A stretch of 64,000 nt of DNA. Source: Monodelphis domestica (Eukaryota > Chordata > Mammalia > Didelphimorphia > Didelphidae). The stretch spans positions 108,698,043-108,762,042 of the forward strand of contig NC_077228.1 of the NCBI RefSeq assembly GCF_027887165.1, read 5' to 3'. Within the stretch, counting starts at the first letter, position 1; every line of letters starts with the position of its first letter. Shown in pieces: positions 31,844-42,860 of this stretch. A program made the position numbers and the translations under genes. The notes beneath the pieces were generated by a model, which searched no databases, had not been told where the DNA came from, and saw only the letters and a program-made list of their open reading frames with translations.

Positions 31844-33358
31844 CCAGCAGGTAGGATCAGCTAGAAGGGAAGGCCATCTGCCCTGCAGAACCGTAACGGC
31901 CTCTTACCATCAGGTTTCAGCATGTGGCACAAAACTCTAGAGCTGGCAGCTGGAAGACTAGGGTCCTAGGTCCCCTGCTTCAAGGATGCTCTCAGGTGCC
32001 AGCTCCTACAGGGAGCCTTTCCAGATCTCCTATAGCTATTAGTAGTTTCTCTCCTAATTCAAATGGTGTTTTATTTCCGTATCAGCCCCTGTGTCTGCCG
32101 GGTCTCAGGCATTGTGCCAAGGGCCTGCCAGGATAGAAAGAGGAAGGACACAAGTTTCGAGCTCAGTCTGATGAAGGAGACACGTAAACAGCTCTGTACA
32201 ACATCTCTTCTCATCAGCTGCACTTGCTGTGACCAGAGGGTGGTGAGTGAACTTCCCTTTCCTGATTGTCTGACTTTGTGAACCAGCGCTGGGTCTGGGG
32301 AGCCTGGGTATCACCCCTACACCCCATTTCTGTGGGGACCCTCTGAGCTCAGGCCTGAGGGCAGGGGTGCTGAGTCTAAGCCTCTCCTGAGAGGTGAGCA
32401 TCCAGACATTTTTCTGCTTTTTAATCCCCATCCCCACTCCAGTGCCGTGAGGGCAAATTACTACTATATAAGTGTGTGTACGTAGGGATGTGTTTGTGTC
32501 TATGGGAATATATATGGGTATATACATACATACACGTGTAAAAGGCTTAGGTTTGGTCTCAAGTGTATATAACCTCTCCAAAAGGGGGTAATAGGTAGGG
32601 ACAGGCATGTTTTCCCTACACACAAAAGAAATGCTAAGGCAAACTTATAAAGACTCAACGTGCTCTTGGACAGAATAGCTGAAAAAAATGAGACTCAGTC
32701 GCTTGATTTACTTTTAGTGTTACATTCTCTTGGCAGGCTGATTTCTGAAATTCATTGGAACATAAAGCAGCTTGGAGGACTACTGATGAGGCAGCCATTC
32801 TACGTGTCATCTTGTCTCTGCAACCGTCCAAAAACCGCCCAGCAGTCTGTGTCTTCTGAAAAAAACAGTCTGGCTTGGATCCATACTCGTGTTTGTCGTC
32901 ATCTACAAGAGCATTGGTTGATCAGTTACCATTAAAATGACCCAAGACCCTCCCAAACCTGTTGAACTCATAGGACGGCCTAGACACATTCATCTCTAGA
33001 GACTCATTCACTTTAGATCAGGAAAGAACAAGCACAAGAGAGGGGATCCCAAATCCAGGCTCAGGCTTGCTAGGCAGGGCATGCACTTTCTATGACTAGT
33101 GGACTGCAGTGGGGGAAACAGCTGGAAATAATGCTCACATCATCCATAACCAGAAGGAAGAGAGCCTGAGCCTGGAGGTCACTTCTTTTTAAATGTCTAC
33201 AGTCATCAACTTTTCCTGTTTATTGTTCAATAAAATCCTTGTCATCCTTCCTTGTCATTTCAAAGAGCCACATCTCCACAACACTGAACCAGGTCCCTCT
33301 GATTGACAGGAATCAGAAAGGTTGCCTTTGGATTTGGCCTATTAAACCCCATTCCATA
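31844..33358. other. Unassigned sequence between repeats
   Basis: Mostly unique-looking. Scraps of L2-like sequence lie near 32005-32060 and of an ancient repeat near 32105-32180. A short alternating purine-pyrimidine stretch lies at 32505-32540. An AATAAA lies near 33230, but I find no exon that would use it. Confidence 0.3.
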
Positions 33359-33359
33359 G

Positions 33360-34165
33360 TTGTAAAGCACATTTTCCCCCAATTTATTTTATTTTGCAAC
33401 TAACAATCATTTATTTTCTCTTCCTTCAACCATCCCCCTATTTTTTTTTAAAACTCTTACTTTTTTTACTTTTTTAAACTTTTTAAAAAAACATCTTGGA
33501 ACCAATTGGTTCCAAGGTGGAAGAATGGTAAGGGCTAGACAATGGGGGTCAAGTGACTTGTCCAGGGTCACACAGCTGGACAGTGTCTGAGGCCAGATTT
33601 GAACCTAGGACCTCCCATCTCTAGGCCTGGCTCTCAATCCACTGAGTCACTCAACTGCCCCCATCATCCCCCCATTTAAAAGAAAACAAAAACAAAGCTT
33701 TTATAATTAATATAAAAACCTTTGTAACAAACTAAATATAAAGTAAAGCAAATTCCAACATTGGCTATATCCAAAATATATGTCTTATTCTACAACCTGA
33801 ATCTATTACCTCTCTGTCAGGAGGTAGGAGATCTGTTTCTTGAGTCTTCTGAAACTGTAGATGATCATTACTCTGCTTGGAGGTCTTGAATTTTTTTTTT
33901 AACAACAATAATAAAACTTCTTGTTTCCATACCCCACCCCACCCTCAGTGAAATAGAAGAGGAAAAAAAAACCTCTCCTGTAACAAATATGCATAGTAAA
34001 GCAAAATAAATTCTCTCAGTGATTGTACCCAAAAAATATATCCAGATCTGTACCCTAAGTCCATCACCCCTGTCAGGAGGTGGTAAATAATAGATGTTTC
34101 ATCTTGAGTCCTCTGCATCTCTGCAGATGACTAACCTCACCCATTCTGTTCTGATTCTGATTAAT
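33360..34165 (-). mobile_element. Two old L1 3' UTR segments, antisense, with a nested SINE
   Basis: The order ttttgcaactaacaatcatt, gtaaagcaaattccaacatt, tcaggaggtaggagatctgt and agatgatcattactctgctt is repeated in diverged form from about 33900 (gtaaagcaaaataaattctc, gtcaggaggtggtaaataat). Two copies, or a duplicated 3' UTR, are present. Confidence 0.65.
33435..33662 (-). mobile_element. CORE-SINE, antisense, inserted in an old L1
   Basis: The body includes ttccaaggtggaagaatggt, acttgtccagggtcacacag and ctctcaatccactgagtcac. Short C-rich sequences (catccccc) on both sides are consistent with a TSD. Confidence 0.9.
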
Positions 34166-34444
34166 TTCAATTTCAGAGGATAACATGTTGTGATTGTCCT
34201 AAAAATATATATTCTCAGTTTTACATTCTTTGACTGTTGCATTGAACTGAACTTATAGGTGACACAAAGTTGGGGATGTGTTTATAATTATAGAATCAGA
34301 AATTAAAACTATTCCTATAAACTGAGGCAATGAGGCAAAACCAGTGATTCAACATGCAAGTATTAGATGCGAGCTGTGTGCAAAGCAATGAATTGGGGCT
34401 TAGGGCAGACTTAAAGATAAATATCTCTAGTCTTTTATTTTCAC

Positions 34445-34760
34445 TACCTGCTCCTATCCTATGCTTCTGGAATTCTTTCCCTCTTTATCTCAGCCTCCTG
34501 GCTTCCTTCAAGTCCCAGGCAAAATCCCACCTTCTGTAAGAAGTCCTTTCTAATTTCCCTTAAGCTAATATCTTCTCCCTATTGATTACCTCCCATTTAT
34601 CCTGTATATATCTTGTTTGTTCGTGGGTCTGCATGTTGTCTTCCCCATCAGAACTTCTGTAGAGCTGGGATTGTCTTTTGTCTTTCTTTGTCATCTCGAT
34701 GCTTAGCACAGGGCCTGGGACATAGTAGGGCCTAAAAAAAGTGTTTTGACTGACAGTGTC
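34445..34760 (+). repeat. L2 LINE 3' remnant
   Basis: ctccttcaagt-like text, cttctgtaagaagtcctttc and the end gatgcttagcacagggcctg are diagnostic of L2 3' sequence. Confidence 0.75.
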
Positions 34761-34859
34761 CCATTTTATATCCTCATAGAGGCTGCGATTTAGGCAAGGG
34801 GTCATTTTTGGTCCTTTGCTCTCTATGGTCTCCATCCATTCACACATACACACCATCCC

Positions 34860-35515
34860 ATAAGCCAGCGTCAATTCCTGTCAATTCTATCTCTATAGCA
34901 TCTCCAATATAAGTTTCAGGTGCTCATCACCTCTCATTTGGATTAGTATAACAACCTCCTACCTGGTTTCTTTCTCTGGTGCTCCCAATCTGTACCCTAT
35001 CCAGTCCATCTTTCACAAAACTTCTAAAATTATCTTTCCAAAGTACAAGTCGGACCACATCACGCAGCTTTCTACTTCCCATCATATAAAATAAAAACCT
35101 TGACCTGATCACCAGAGGACCACTGGAGGACCATTTCAATATCTTCTCAGACTTACTCCTTTTCATGCCTTTTACATTCAAAACTAAACTATCAGACATT
35201 TTTCAACCATGTGTTCTGCATGAATTCAGCTGGGCCATCTGTCTTTTCTACCTGAAATGGACTTTCTTCTCATCTCTCCTCCAGAATTCTTTTGTCCTTC
35301 AGGGCTCTACACACATGATCCTTATTCCATGAAGCTCCCCTGATGCCCACAGCTCAAAAATTGTTCTCTCCCTCCTCACATTTTCCCAGTGTTTTGTCTG
35401 GATCTTGTATTTGCCTCCATCACACACTATCTTGTATCCTACTATGTACTTGTTGTGTCTCCTTTCCAACCCCCATTCCCCCAGGAGAAGGTGGTCTTCT
35501 TAAAGGCATGGACTC
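34860..35515 (+). repeat. L2/CR1-type LINE remnant
   Basis: ctggtttctttctctggtgc, ttctaaaattatctttccaa and agtacaagtcggaccacatc, followed by atccttattccatgaagctc, follow the L2 ORF2-to-3' end order. Frames are broken throughout. Confidence 0.7.
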
Positions 35516-35529
35516 TGTCATTGAGAGAC

Positions 35530-35786
35530 AATGAATGTTGGCCTTGGATTTAGATGAGTCTTACTCATCACTTATACTATTACTAGCTATGTAACAAAAA
35601 TAAAGTCACTTCACAGTTCTGGGACCCATAAGTAAGACATGGAAAATAACTGGTCCTTCTGAGGCCCCCCAAAAGATGGACAATTGTTGGTTCTTTTGTT
35701 CATACTAAATATTTGCTGAATTGAATTGACTCTACAAATACTGGCAAAGATAATACTAAAGCCAACATGGCAAAATTTATTTTTAT
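35530..35786 (+). repeat. Probable MIR remnant and unassigned sequence
   Basis: gttggccttggatttagatg and acaaaaataaagtcacttca look like a decayed MIR. The rest is unassigned. Confidence 0.4.
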
Positions 35787-36010
35787 AAGTATAAAGGAGA
35801 AGGTGGGAAGCTAGGGGCTCATTGGATAGAAAGCCAGGCCTAGAAAAGGGAGGTCCTGGGTTCAAATCTAAACTCTGATACTTCCTAGTTGTGTGCCCCT
35901 GGGCAAGTCACTTAACCCCCATGACCTAGCCCTTACTGTTCTTCTACCTTGGAACTCAGAATTAATTCTAAGACAAAAGATAAAGGTGAAAAAAAAAAGT
36001 ATAATGGAGA
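35787..36010 (+). mobile_element. CORE-SINE with near-perfect TSD
   Basis: aagtataaaggaga (35787-35800) and aagtataatggaga (35997-36010) differ at one base. The body has the tRNA-like head (attggatagaaagccaggcc), gggttcaaat, the CORE and an A-rich tail. Confidence 0.92.
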
Positions 36011-36481
36011 ATCCTTTTCATGGGAACAAGGAAAATGTCCAAGAGGGGGCAGAAGGAATCATCAGGGTAGATTTATGGAAGAGGGATGATTTGAACTGTC
36101 TCTTGAAGGAGGATAGGAATTCAGTACTTAGAGGTGAAGAAACAAACGAGAAGCATCCAGAAGTTAAAGAGGTGAGAGATTGAAGGAAAAAGAAATTCCA
36201 AGAGACACAATCCTTTTGCATGAGATACAATCAAATCTGGGCATCAAGAAAATTAATCCAAGAGCTTTGGGAAGGGTGGGAATGATAGAATTAACCCTAG
36301 GTAGAAAGAATAAAATAAAAGTACTTTATATGAATAATCTTATTTGAAGTCACTTCTAAAGCTTCCTGAGGGGAGAGAAGCTTTAAGGTAGGAAGATAGA
36401 GGAAGGATAGAAGTATTGGATATCATGAGGGGAATGGCAGAGCCAAATTATAGATATGAGGTGGCAGGAATGAGTCAGAAA
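36011..36481 (+). repeat. Ancient mammalian repeat of uncertain family
   Basis: tttgaactgtctcttgaagg and gaagttaaagaggtgagaga resemble the dispersed ancient family near 9 kb and 62 kb. No gene. Confidence 0.4.
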
Positions 36482-37039
36482 TGCAGGCCTTATTAATTAT
36501 CAATGAGCCACAGCAATACTCCGATCAGTGGACTACTCAGAAGGCTTGTACCCGTCCAAAGATCCAAACTTAATACCACACAGGTCGGAGGGATGATAGA
36601 GAAAAGAAAGTGCATGGCCAAAGGCCAGGTCCCAGGTGAGAGAGATAGATGAGGATTAAAGCTTGGCCTCTGGCCAAGCTCCAGCAAGGACAGACATCAG
36701 TGGGAGCTGAGATCCAAGTGAGGAAGAGAGGGAAGAGAGGAAGAGAGAGAGAGGTGGAGCCTGCTGCGGCTTTATTTAATCTCTTTGATATGCAAATATA
36801 CACAACACATAGGGATGATTATTACTGGTTAATGACAAGGTATAGGTGTGGTTTCTCTTAACCAGGTGAGCACAAAGAAACCTGTTTTCCCTAACCTGGG
36901 GGAAGCTGGGCTCAAGGGTCAGAGGCTTTCCCAGTCAAGCACAAGACTGAGCATGCTCAAGACTGAGCATGCTCTCTTCTAAGACAATCTGTACATACTA
37001 ACTGTTTCCCTTGCCCATAGCTAGGTGTGGACTGCTACA
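36482..37039 (-). mobile_element. Fossil LTR, antisense (gamma-like)
   Basis: On the minus strand it begins TGTAGCAGTCCACACC and carries a polyadenylation signal region (attaaataaagccgc) followed by a CT-rich U5-like part. A 16-bp tandem repeat (aagactgagcatgctc) lies at about 36943-36974. The left boundary is uncertain and no TSD was found. No linked internal genes are seen. Confidence 0.55.
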
Positions 37040-37049
37040 ACTTCTTCAC

Positions 37050-37290
37050 AAAGTGCATAGAATCCTGGGTCTGAAGTCAAGAAGAGATGAATTCAAATCT
37101 GTACATAGATTTTTATAGCTAAATGATCCTGGGCAAGTCACTTAATCTCTGGGTGTCCCAGTTTCCTCATTTGTAAAATATTTTTTGTGTGATTATTATG
37201 AGAAAGAAATGAGATGATATTTGGACAGCGCTTAGCACGGTGACTGGCACATAGTAGGTGCTACATAAGAGCATTCCTTCCTTCTTAGCA
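37050..37290 (+). repeat. MIR/THER-type SINE
   Basis: ctgggtctgaagtcaagaag, atgatcctgggcaagtcact, cagtttcctcatttgtaaaa and the tail gcttagcacggtgactggca. Confidence 0.8.
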
Positions 37291-38055
37291 CGGATGATTA
37301 AATGAGATCAGGTTAAAAACAGAGACTGATCCTGTGTAACAAAATTGACAAAATGCAGTTTATGACTACAGTTGACGGTGAATCAAAAGGAATCAGGTAT
37401 TGATGTGCTGGAGCTCATAGTCCAGCTGGAATGCTGCCTTGATTGGAGCTATCTGTTGTTTCTGCTTCAGGGCATTGAATTTCAAAAGGGATGTTCATGA
37501 ACCAGCTAGAGATGTGATACAAGGAACAGTTAAAGAGTCAGAATTATTTAGCCTAATTAGGGAGCATTCCCAGGAGGAGGAGAGCTACATAGTCAGGGCA
37601 GGAAGATAGCCATGCTCAGATACTTACTAACGTGAGGAAGAGAAGTTAGATTCAGTCTGTATGACTTTATTTTTACTTATTTATTTCAAAACCCTTACCT
37701 TCCATCTTAGAATCAATACTGGATTGGTTCCAAGATAAAAGAACAGTAAAGGCTAGGCAATGGGGGGGCAGGGAGCAGGTAAGTGACTTACCAAATCTGG
37801 ACCAGTGGTTAGAGATGACAGGGAGGTATATTGTGGTTCACTATCAGAAAGAACTTTTGAAAAAGCCAACATGTCCCCAAAAAGGAATGAGCTGTCATAA
37901 GCTAATGAACTCTCGGTTACTGCAAATATTCAAGAGACCACATGAGCATTTGTCAGGGCTCAGAGGCTCCTAAGATTTAGAGCTAGAGAGGACCTTAGAA
38001 ATTATTAGTTTTGGAGGTAGGATTCCTGTGAATGCTTGAACTAAATTAAATGTTT
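37291..38055. other. Unassigned sequence with a SINE tail fragment
   Basis: At 37680-37795 a minus-strand CORE-SINE 3' part is visible (aacccttaccttccatctta). The rest is unassigned. Confidence 0.4.
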
Positions 38056-38059
38056 CTTT

Positions 38060-38430
38060 TTAAGAATTATTCATTTTTTAACCTCCTTTTCTTTTTAAAT
38101 TGAGTTTCAAATTATCTCCCCTCCCCACTGAGAAGGCAAGCAATGTGATATCAATTATAAATGTGAAATCATGCAAAGCATTTTCATATTAGCCATATTT
38201 CAAAAAACAAAAATAAAGAAAGTAAGAAAATTACACTTCGATTTGCACTTAGAGTTAATTAGTTCTCTCTCTGGAGGTAGAGAGCATTTTTTTCATCATG
38301 AGTGCTTTGGAATTGTCTTGGATCATTGTTTTAATCAGAGTAACCAAGGCTTCCGCAGTTGATCATCATTACAACATTGTATTCCTGGGCACAATGATCT
38401 TCCAGTTCTTCTCACTTCACTTTGTATCAG
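38060..38430 (-). mobile_element. Old L1 3' end, antisense
   Basis: ttctctctctggaggtagag, catcatgagtgctttggaat and cttccagttcttctcacttc are the reversed 3' UTR and ORF2 end. Confidence 0.75.
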
Positions 38431-38699
38431 TAAAATAAATGGTTCTTAAGGTCCTTTCCATATCTAAGATTTTTGTAACCCAGAACTCTAGGCTATTTTC
38501 ATAAGAGTCTCCTCATTAGTAGAGGATGATTACTCCAAGTCTACCAGGGAGGCCAAGTCAGCTAACCAATCATCATTAATTAAGAGAGTCTTATGCAAAG
38601 GAATGAGCCCCAGTTATATTTTTATTATTCAGATCCCATGAGACCTCAATTTTCCCGGTACTCCTTTCTTGTTTGTTTGATGTTGTTTTGCCTTGGTTT
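38431..38699. other. Unassigned noncoding sequence
   Basis: No gene or clear repeat. Confidence 0.25.
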
Positions 38700-39010
38700 T
38701 TTCCTTTCTTTTCCAATTCTCTTTTTTTCAGCTAACAAGGATTTAAATTTTCTCCTTCCAACCTCCCAACTATCCCATCGAAAAAAGAAAAAGAAAACCC
38801 AAACCCTTTAACAAATATAAATTATTAAACAAAAACAAATTTCTCGCATTGGCCCTGTCTGAAATGTATGTTTCTCTTTGCCACTCTATCAGAGGTAGAT
38901 AGAATGCTTGTTCACTTTTCCTCCAGAATTGTAGTTGGTCATTGCATTTGATCAGAGTTCATAAGTGCCTGGCACATAATAAATGCTTAATAACTGTTTG
39001 TTGATTTGAA
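38700..39010 (-). mobile_element. Old L1 3' UTR, antisense, joined to an L2 tail
   Basis: tctcgcattggccctgtctg, tatcagaggtagatagaatg and attgtagttggtcattgcat parallel the 33.7 kb and 56.7 kb copies. Positions 38960-39010 (agtgcctggcacataataaa) are an L2/MIR-type tail. Confidence 0.65.
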
Positions 39011-39124
39011 TTAAATCTTTCAAAGTTAGTTGTCATTACTATGTTGTTATTAAAGGTACAGTAGTAGGAAGCAATGCTGTGAGTTTTCCACAGACTTCTC
39101 ACAAGTCTAGAAAATGCACCAGAT

Positions 39125-39312
39125 TGAATTTTTTTTTTAATCTTTCCTTCTGTCTTAGAATCAATACTCTACATTGGCTCCAAGACAGAAGAGCAGTAAA
39201 GGCTAGGCAATAGGGGTTGTGACTTGCCCAGGATCACACAGCTAGGAAGTATCTGAGGCCAAATTCAAACCCAAGCCTCCCCTCTCTCAATTTACTGAGC
39301 TACCTAGCTCTC
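39125..39312 (-). mobile_element. CORE-SINE, antisense
   Basis: atctttccttctgtcttaga, gacttgcccaggatcacaca, then ctgagctacctagctctcc. Confidence 0.88.
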
Positions 39313-40055
39313 CTTAGACTAAATCTCTATGGGAAAACCAAGAAAAAGTCACAATGAATCCTTTGTCTTGCCTCACTTGGCACAGAAAGACAAACAAGGA
39401 TATTGGAGAAACACTAGGGATTGGTATCAGGCCAAAAGTCCAGTGAGCAAGGAATACTTTGGTGCCCAGGGAGAAGTTATAAGCAGGGCAAGAAGAGACC
39501 CTCAAAATCAAATTCCAGAGGTAGCGACAGGGGTCAACTGGTAGTGCCAAATCAAGCCAGTGCCATGTTGAGCATCCAGGACAGAATGAGAAGTGGGTTG
39601 CTTGGGAGGAAGGCCCTGGATATTGTACTGAGAAAGGAGGAAGCTCAGAAGCCGGCAGTAGCAGCAGTGAAGAGCCACAATCAGACTTTTCCCTGGACCA
39701 GACTACATGGGGAGTACTGAAAACCTGCAGGCTCCCCACTCTGTTCCTGAGATCCTGGAATATTCCTAGGCAGTTAGGTGGCATAATTCAATACCTGAAG
39801 AAAGTAGTAACAGGATCACCCAGACCTTCAATTCAGAAGTGCCACAAAGACTAACTCTGACGAAGACCAAAGTCAAGAAGTAGGCTAAAAGAATGTGCAA
39901 ACCCCTCCATAATAAGCCCTTATGGTATCAGGGACACTCAAGACAAATGCTGAAAAGAATGACTCTAAAACAACTACAAACATTGCCTCAGAGAAAAACA
40001 CAGCTCAGGCACAAACTCAATTAGAATTTTTAGAAGAGATGAAATGAGTTTAAAA
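39313..40055 (+). mobile_element. Probable 5' part of an old L1 (host of the nested cluster)
   Basis: The last part (acaaatgctgaaaagaatga, cacagctcaggcacaaactc and aatttttagaagagatgaaa) reads like the start of an L1 ORF1. It lines up with the ORF1-like remnant at 40505-40536 and 44223-44870 once later insertions are discounted. The earlier part (39313-39800) may be its 5' UTR, but I cannot confirm this. Confidence 0.45.
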
Positions 40056-40505
40056 AAAAAGTTACATACATTTTTTCAGTTAATTAATTAATTTAGAATA
40101 TTTTTCCATGGTAACATGATTCATGTTCTTTCTCTCCCCTCTTTCCTCCCCCCTCCCTGAGCTGATGAGCAATTCCACTAAGTTATATATGTATCATTGT
40201 AGAACATATTTTTATTGATTTGAAATTTTTTATTTGATTAATGAATTTAGAATATTTTTTCATGGTTATAAGAATCATGTTCTTTTCCTCCCTTCTTCCC
40301 ACCCCCCTCCCATAGCCAACATGCAATTCCACTGGGTTTTATATGTGTCATAGATCAAGACCCATTTCCATATTATTAATATTTTCAGTAGGATGATTGC
40401 TTAGAGTCTACATTCCCAGTCATATCCCCTTGGACCCATGTGATCAAAGAGTTGTTTTTCTACTTCCACAGTTCTTTCTCTGGATTAGAACACATTTTTT
40501 AAAAA
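40056..40505 (-). mobile_element. Two tandem L1 3' ends, antisense
   Basis: The segment tttagaatatttttccatgg ... caattccactaagttatata (40056-40210) is followed by a second version, tttagaatattttttcatgg ... caattccactgggttttata (40211-40505). They are two related insertions in the same orientation. Confidence 0.75.
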
Positions 40506-40536
40506 TGGAATGAGAGCAATTTGAAGAAAAATTAGA

Positions 40537-41019
40537 GGAGGAGACTTATTGCATCAGGGCTCATTCGGCCCAAACCAGGTGGACCTAATCCCATTAGGAG
40601 CCCTCAGAGCCCAGGCAAGCCACGACCCCTCCCCCCTTAGAGAGCAGGGTCTTCTGAAAAAACAGAAACCAAGAAGCGAAGTCAAGATGGCAGCCTAGAA
40701 GGAGCATAGACGTGGCAGCCTGGCCAGAGCTTTGGAGATCCTCCATATCTGCTCCAGCCGTCCAGGAAGTTTAAAACTCAGAGTAAACCCAGCCCAACTA
40801 AGCTGAACTTAATCCCATCAAAAGTCTCCAGAACACAGGGAAACCCAGGCTCCCCATCCATCCATCCTCATCGACTGCTGGACTTTAAGCCAATCAAAAG
40901 CCTCCAGAGGACAGGAAAGCTCAAACCCCCAACAACCATCCCCCAGAGATTACACCAAGAGATCCTCTGTTAAAGCTCCAAGAGGGGAGACTGATAGGAG
41001 TCCCCAAAAAACAAAAAAA
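40537..41019 (+). promoter_or_regulatory. L1 copy D 5' UTR with YY1-like site and degenerate subrepeats
   Basis: A CAAGATGGC motif at 40683-40691 matches the YY1 site used by L1 promoters in other mammals. Three degenerate repeats of about 60-75 bp (about 40566-40640, 40790-40860 and 40880-40947) share the order AATCC, CTCCAGA-like, CAGG and CCCC. Whether transcription starts at 40537 or nearer the YY1 site is unknown. Confidence 0.6.
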
Positions 41020-42144
41020 ATGAGAGGAACAAGAGCACAGACAAATACGGGGAGGAAAGAAGGGGTGAATTTGAACAAACAACAGAAACAGAAGAAAGAA
41101 ACTACAATAGACAGCTACTACTCACCAAATGGAACAGAGGGGGAGAGATCAGCAAACGATAAACCAGAAATCCCAGCGAATTGGATACAGGCTGTGGAAG
41201 AACTCAAAACACAACTAAGAGAGGCTGAAGACAATTGGGAAAAGAACTTAAAAATTAAGATAAGTCATCTGGAAACAGAGGCACTTGAACTAAAACAAGA
41301 AAATAGGGTCCTGAAAGCCAAAATCATCCAGCTGGAAAATGAGGCAAAGGAGATGAAAGATGAGGCAAAGGAGATGAAAGACAAGATGAAGAGGATGAAA
41401 AACGATCTTCAAAGAATATCAGACCAGAAGGAAAAAGACGACCAAAAAGCCAAAGATGAAATCCAATCTTTAGGAACCAGAGTAAAACAACTAGAATCAA
41501 ATGACCTCACAAGGCAGCAGGACACTATAAAACAAAACAAAAAGAATGAAAAAATTGAGGAAAATGTGAAGCATCTCATTCACAAAACAGACGATTTAGA
41601 AAATCGTTCAAGAAGAGACAATTTAAGAATAATTGGACTACCAGAAGACCACGACAAAAGAAAAAGCCTGGACATAATACTAGAGGAAATTATCCAGGAA
41701 AACTGTCCCGAGATCCTAGAACAAGAGGGGAAAGTGGAGATTGAAAGAATCCACAGATCACCCCCTGTATTTAATCCCCAATTGACAACACCAAGAAATG
41801 TTATAGCCAAATTCAAAAACAATCAGATAAAAGAACAGGTATTACAAGCTGCCAAGAAGAAGCCATTCAGATACCTTGGAAACATGGTGAGGATAACACA
41901 GGATCTGTCTGCATCCACACTGAAGGACCGAAAGGCATGGAATACGATATTCCGGAAAGCAAGGGAACTAGGCCTACAGCCAAGAATAAAATACCCATCA
42001 AAACTGACTATATTCTTACAGGGGAAAGTATGGTCATTTAACACAACAGAAGAGTTCCAAGCATTCATAAATAAAAGACCAGACCTGAACAGAAAATTTG
42101 AAGTCCAACCACAGAACTCAAGAGAATCATCAAAAGGTAATTAA
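41020..42144 (+). CDS. L1 ORF1p (RNA-binding chaperone), complete frame
   Basis: A 374-codon open frame. The start is the first ATG after an A-run in the 5' UTR. Residues 1-50 are basic and disordered. About 55-190 form a long coiled coil with heptads, containing a tandem EAKEMKD repeat near residues 108-121. About 198-290 are the RRM, starting RRDNLRIIGLPED. About 295-352 are the C-terminal domain (KDRKAWNTIFRKARELGLQP). Family members form trimers that coat L1 RNA and aid target-primed reverse transcription. Length is slightly above human ORF1p (338 aa). No stops or frameshifts are seen, so the insertion is fairly young, though the linked ORF2 is broken. Confidence 0.93.
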   Translation: MRGTRAQTNTGRKEGVNLNKQQKQKKETTIDSYYSPNGTEGERSANDKPEIPANWIQAVEELKTQLREAEDNWEKNLKIKISHLETEALELKQENRVLKAKIIQLENEAKEMKDEAKEMKDKMKRMKNDLQRISDQKEKDDQKAKDEIQSLGTRVKQLESNDLTRQQDTIKQNKKNEKIEENVKHLIHKTDDLENRSRRDNLRIIGLPEDHDKRKSLDIILEEIIQENCPEILEQEGKVEIERIHRSPPVFNPQLTTPRNVIAKFKNNQIKEQVLQAAKKKPFRYLGNMVRITQDLSASTLKDRKAWNTIFRKARELGLQPRIKYPSKLTIFLQGKVWSFNTTEEFQAFINKRPDLNRKFEVQPQNSRESSKGN

Positions 42145-42860
42145 AAAAGAGGGGAAAAACAACAACAACAACAACAAAATTTTAAGAGACTCAATAAGTT
42201 TAAATGATATGTATCCTTATAAGAAAAGAGGTCTTTGGCAACTCTTAAAAACTGTTGCTATCACTTAAGCAGCTAGAAGAACTACACTCAGAGGGAACAG
42301 TGACAAACTGTATAGGATGAAAGGACAAGACATAAATGTATATAGATATATGTATGCATAAATACATATACATGTGTATGTATATATATATATATATATA
42401 CATGACTAAAGCTAAAAAAGAAAAGAGGTTATGACTAAAAGAAATGGGAAAAGAAACAAATGGGGGTAAATTTATATGTCACAAAGAAGCTCATGGCGGG
42501 AGGGGGGAGAACATTGATACACTGGAAGGGTAAAGAGGTTGGAGATAGGAAATACTCAACTCTTACGTACTTTGAAACTGACCCAAAGAGGGAAGAACAA
42601 TCCAATCCATTGGGGAAGAGAATAGATTTGCGCCCTATAGGGAGTAGAAGGTTAAAAAACAGACTGGTGGGGAGGGAAGCAGTACAAGGGAGGGAGAGGG
42701 TGGGGGGGAAATTTTAAAAAGACTACAGGGGAAAATAAGGGAGGGAATAAGAAAGGAGGGGGGTAGAAAGGGAAGTACAAGGGGGACTGATTTAAAGTAA
42801 ATCACTGGACTAAAAGGTAGAGCTGAAGAAGAAAGGTTAGAATTAGGGAAGGATATCAAA
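42145..42860 (+). other. L1 inter-ORF spacer, unusually long
   Basis: 716 bp separate the ORF1 stop from the ORF2 start; human L1 has about 63 bp. The spacer holds an ACAACA run at 42160-42178, a (TA)n microsatellite near 42380-42400 and a purine-rich second half with G runs. Whether this length is normal for this subfamily cannot be judged from one copy. Confidence 0.7.

Noticed and set aside
32105-32623. 172-codon minus-strand frame
   Set aside because: Crosses an ancient repeat piece and an alternating-dinucleotide stretch; no recognisable domain.
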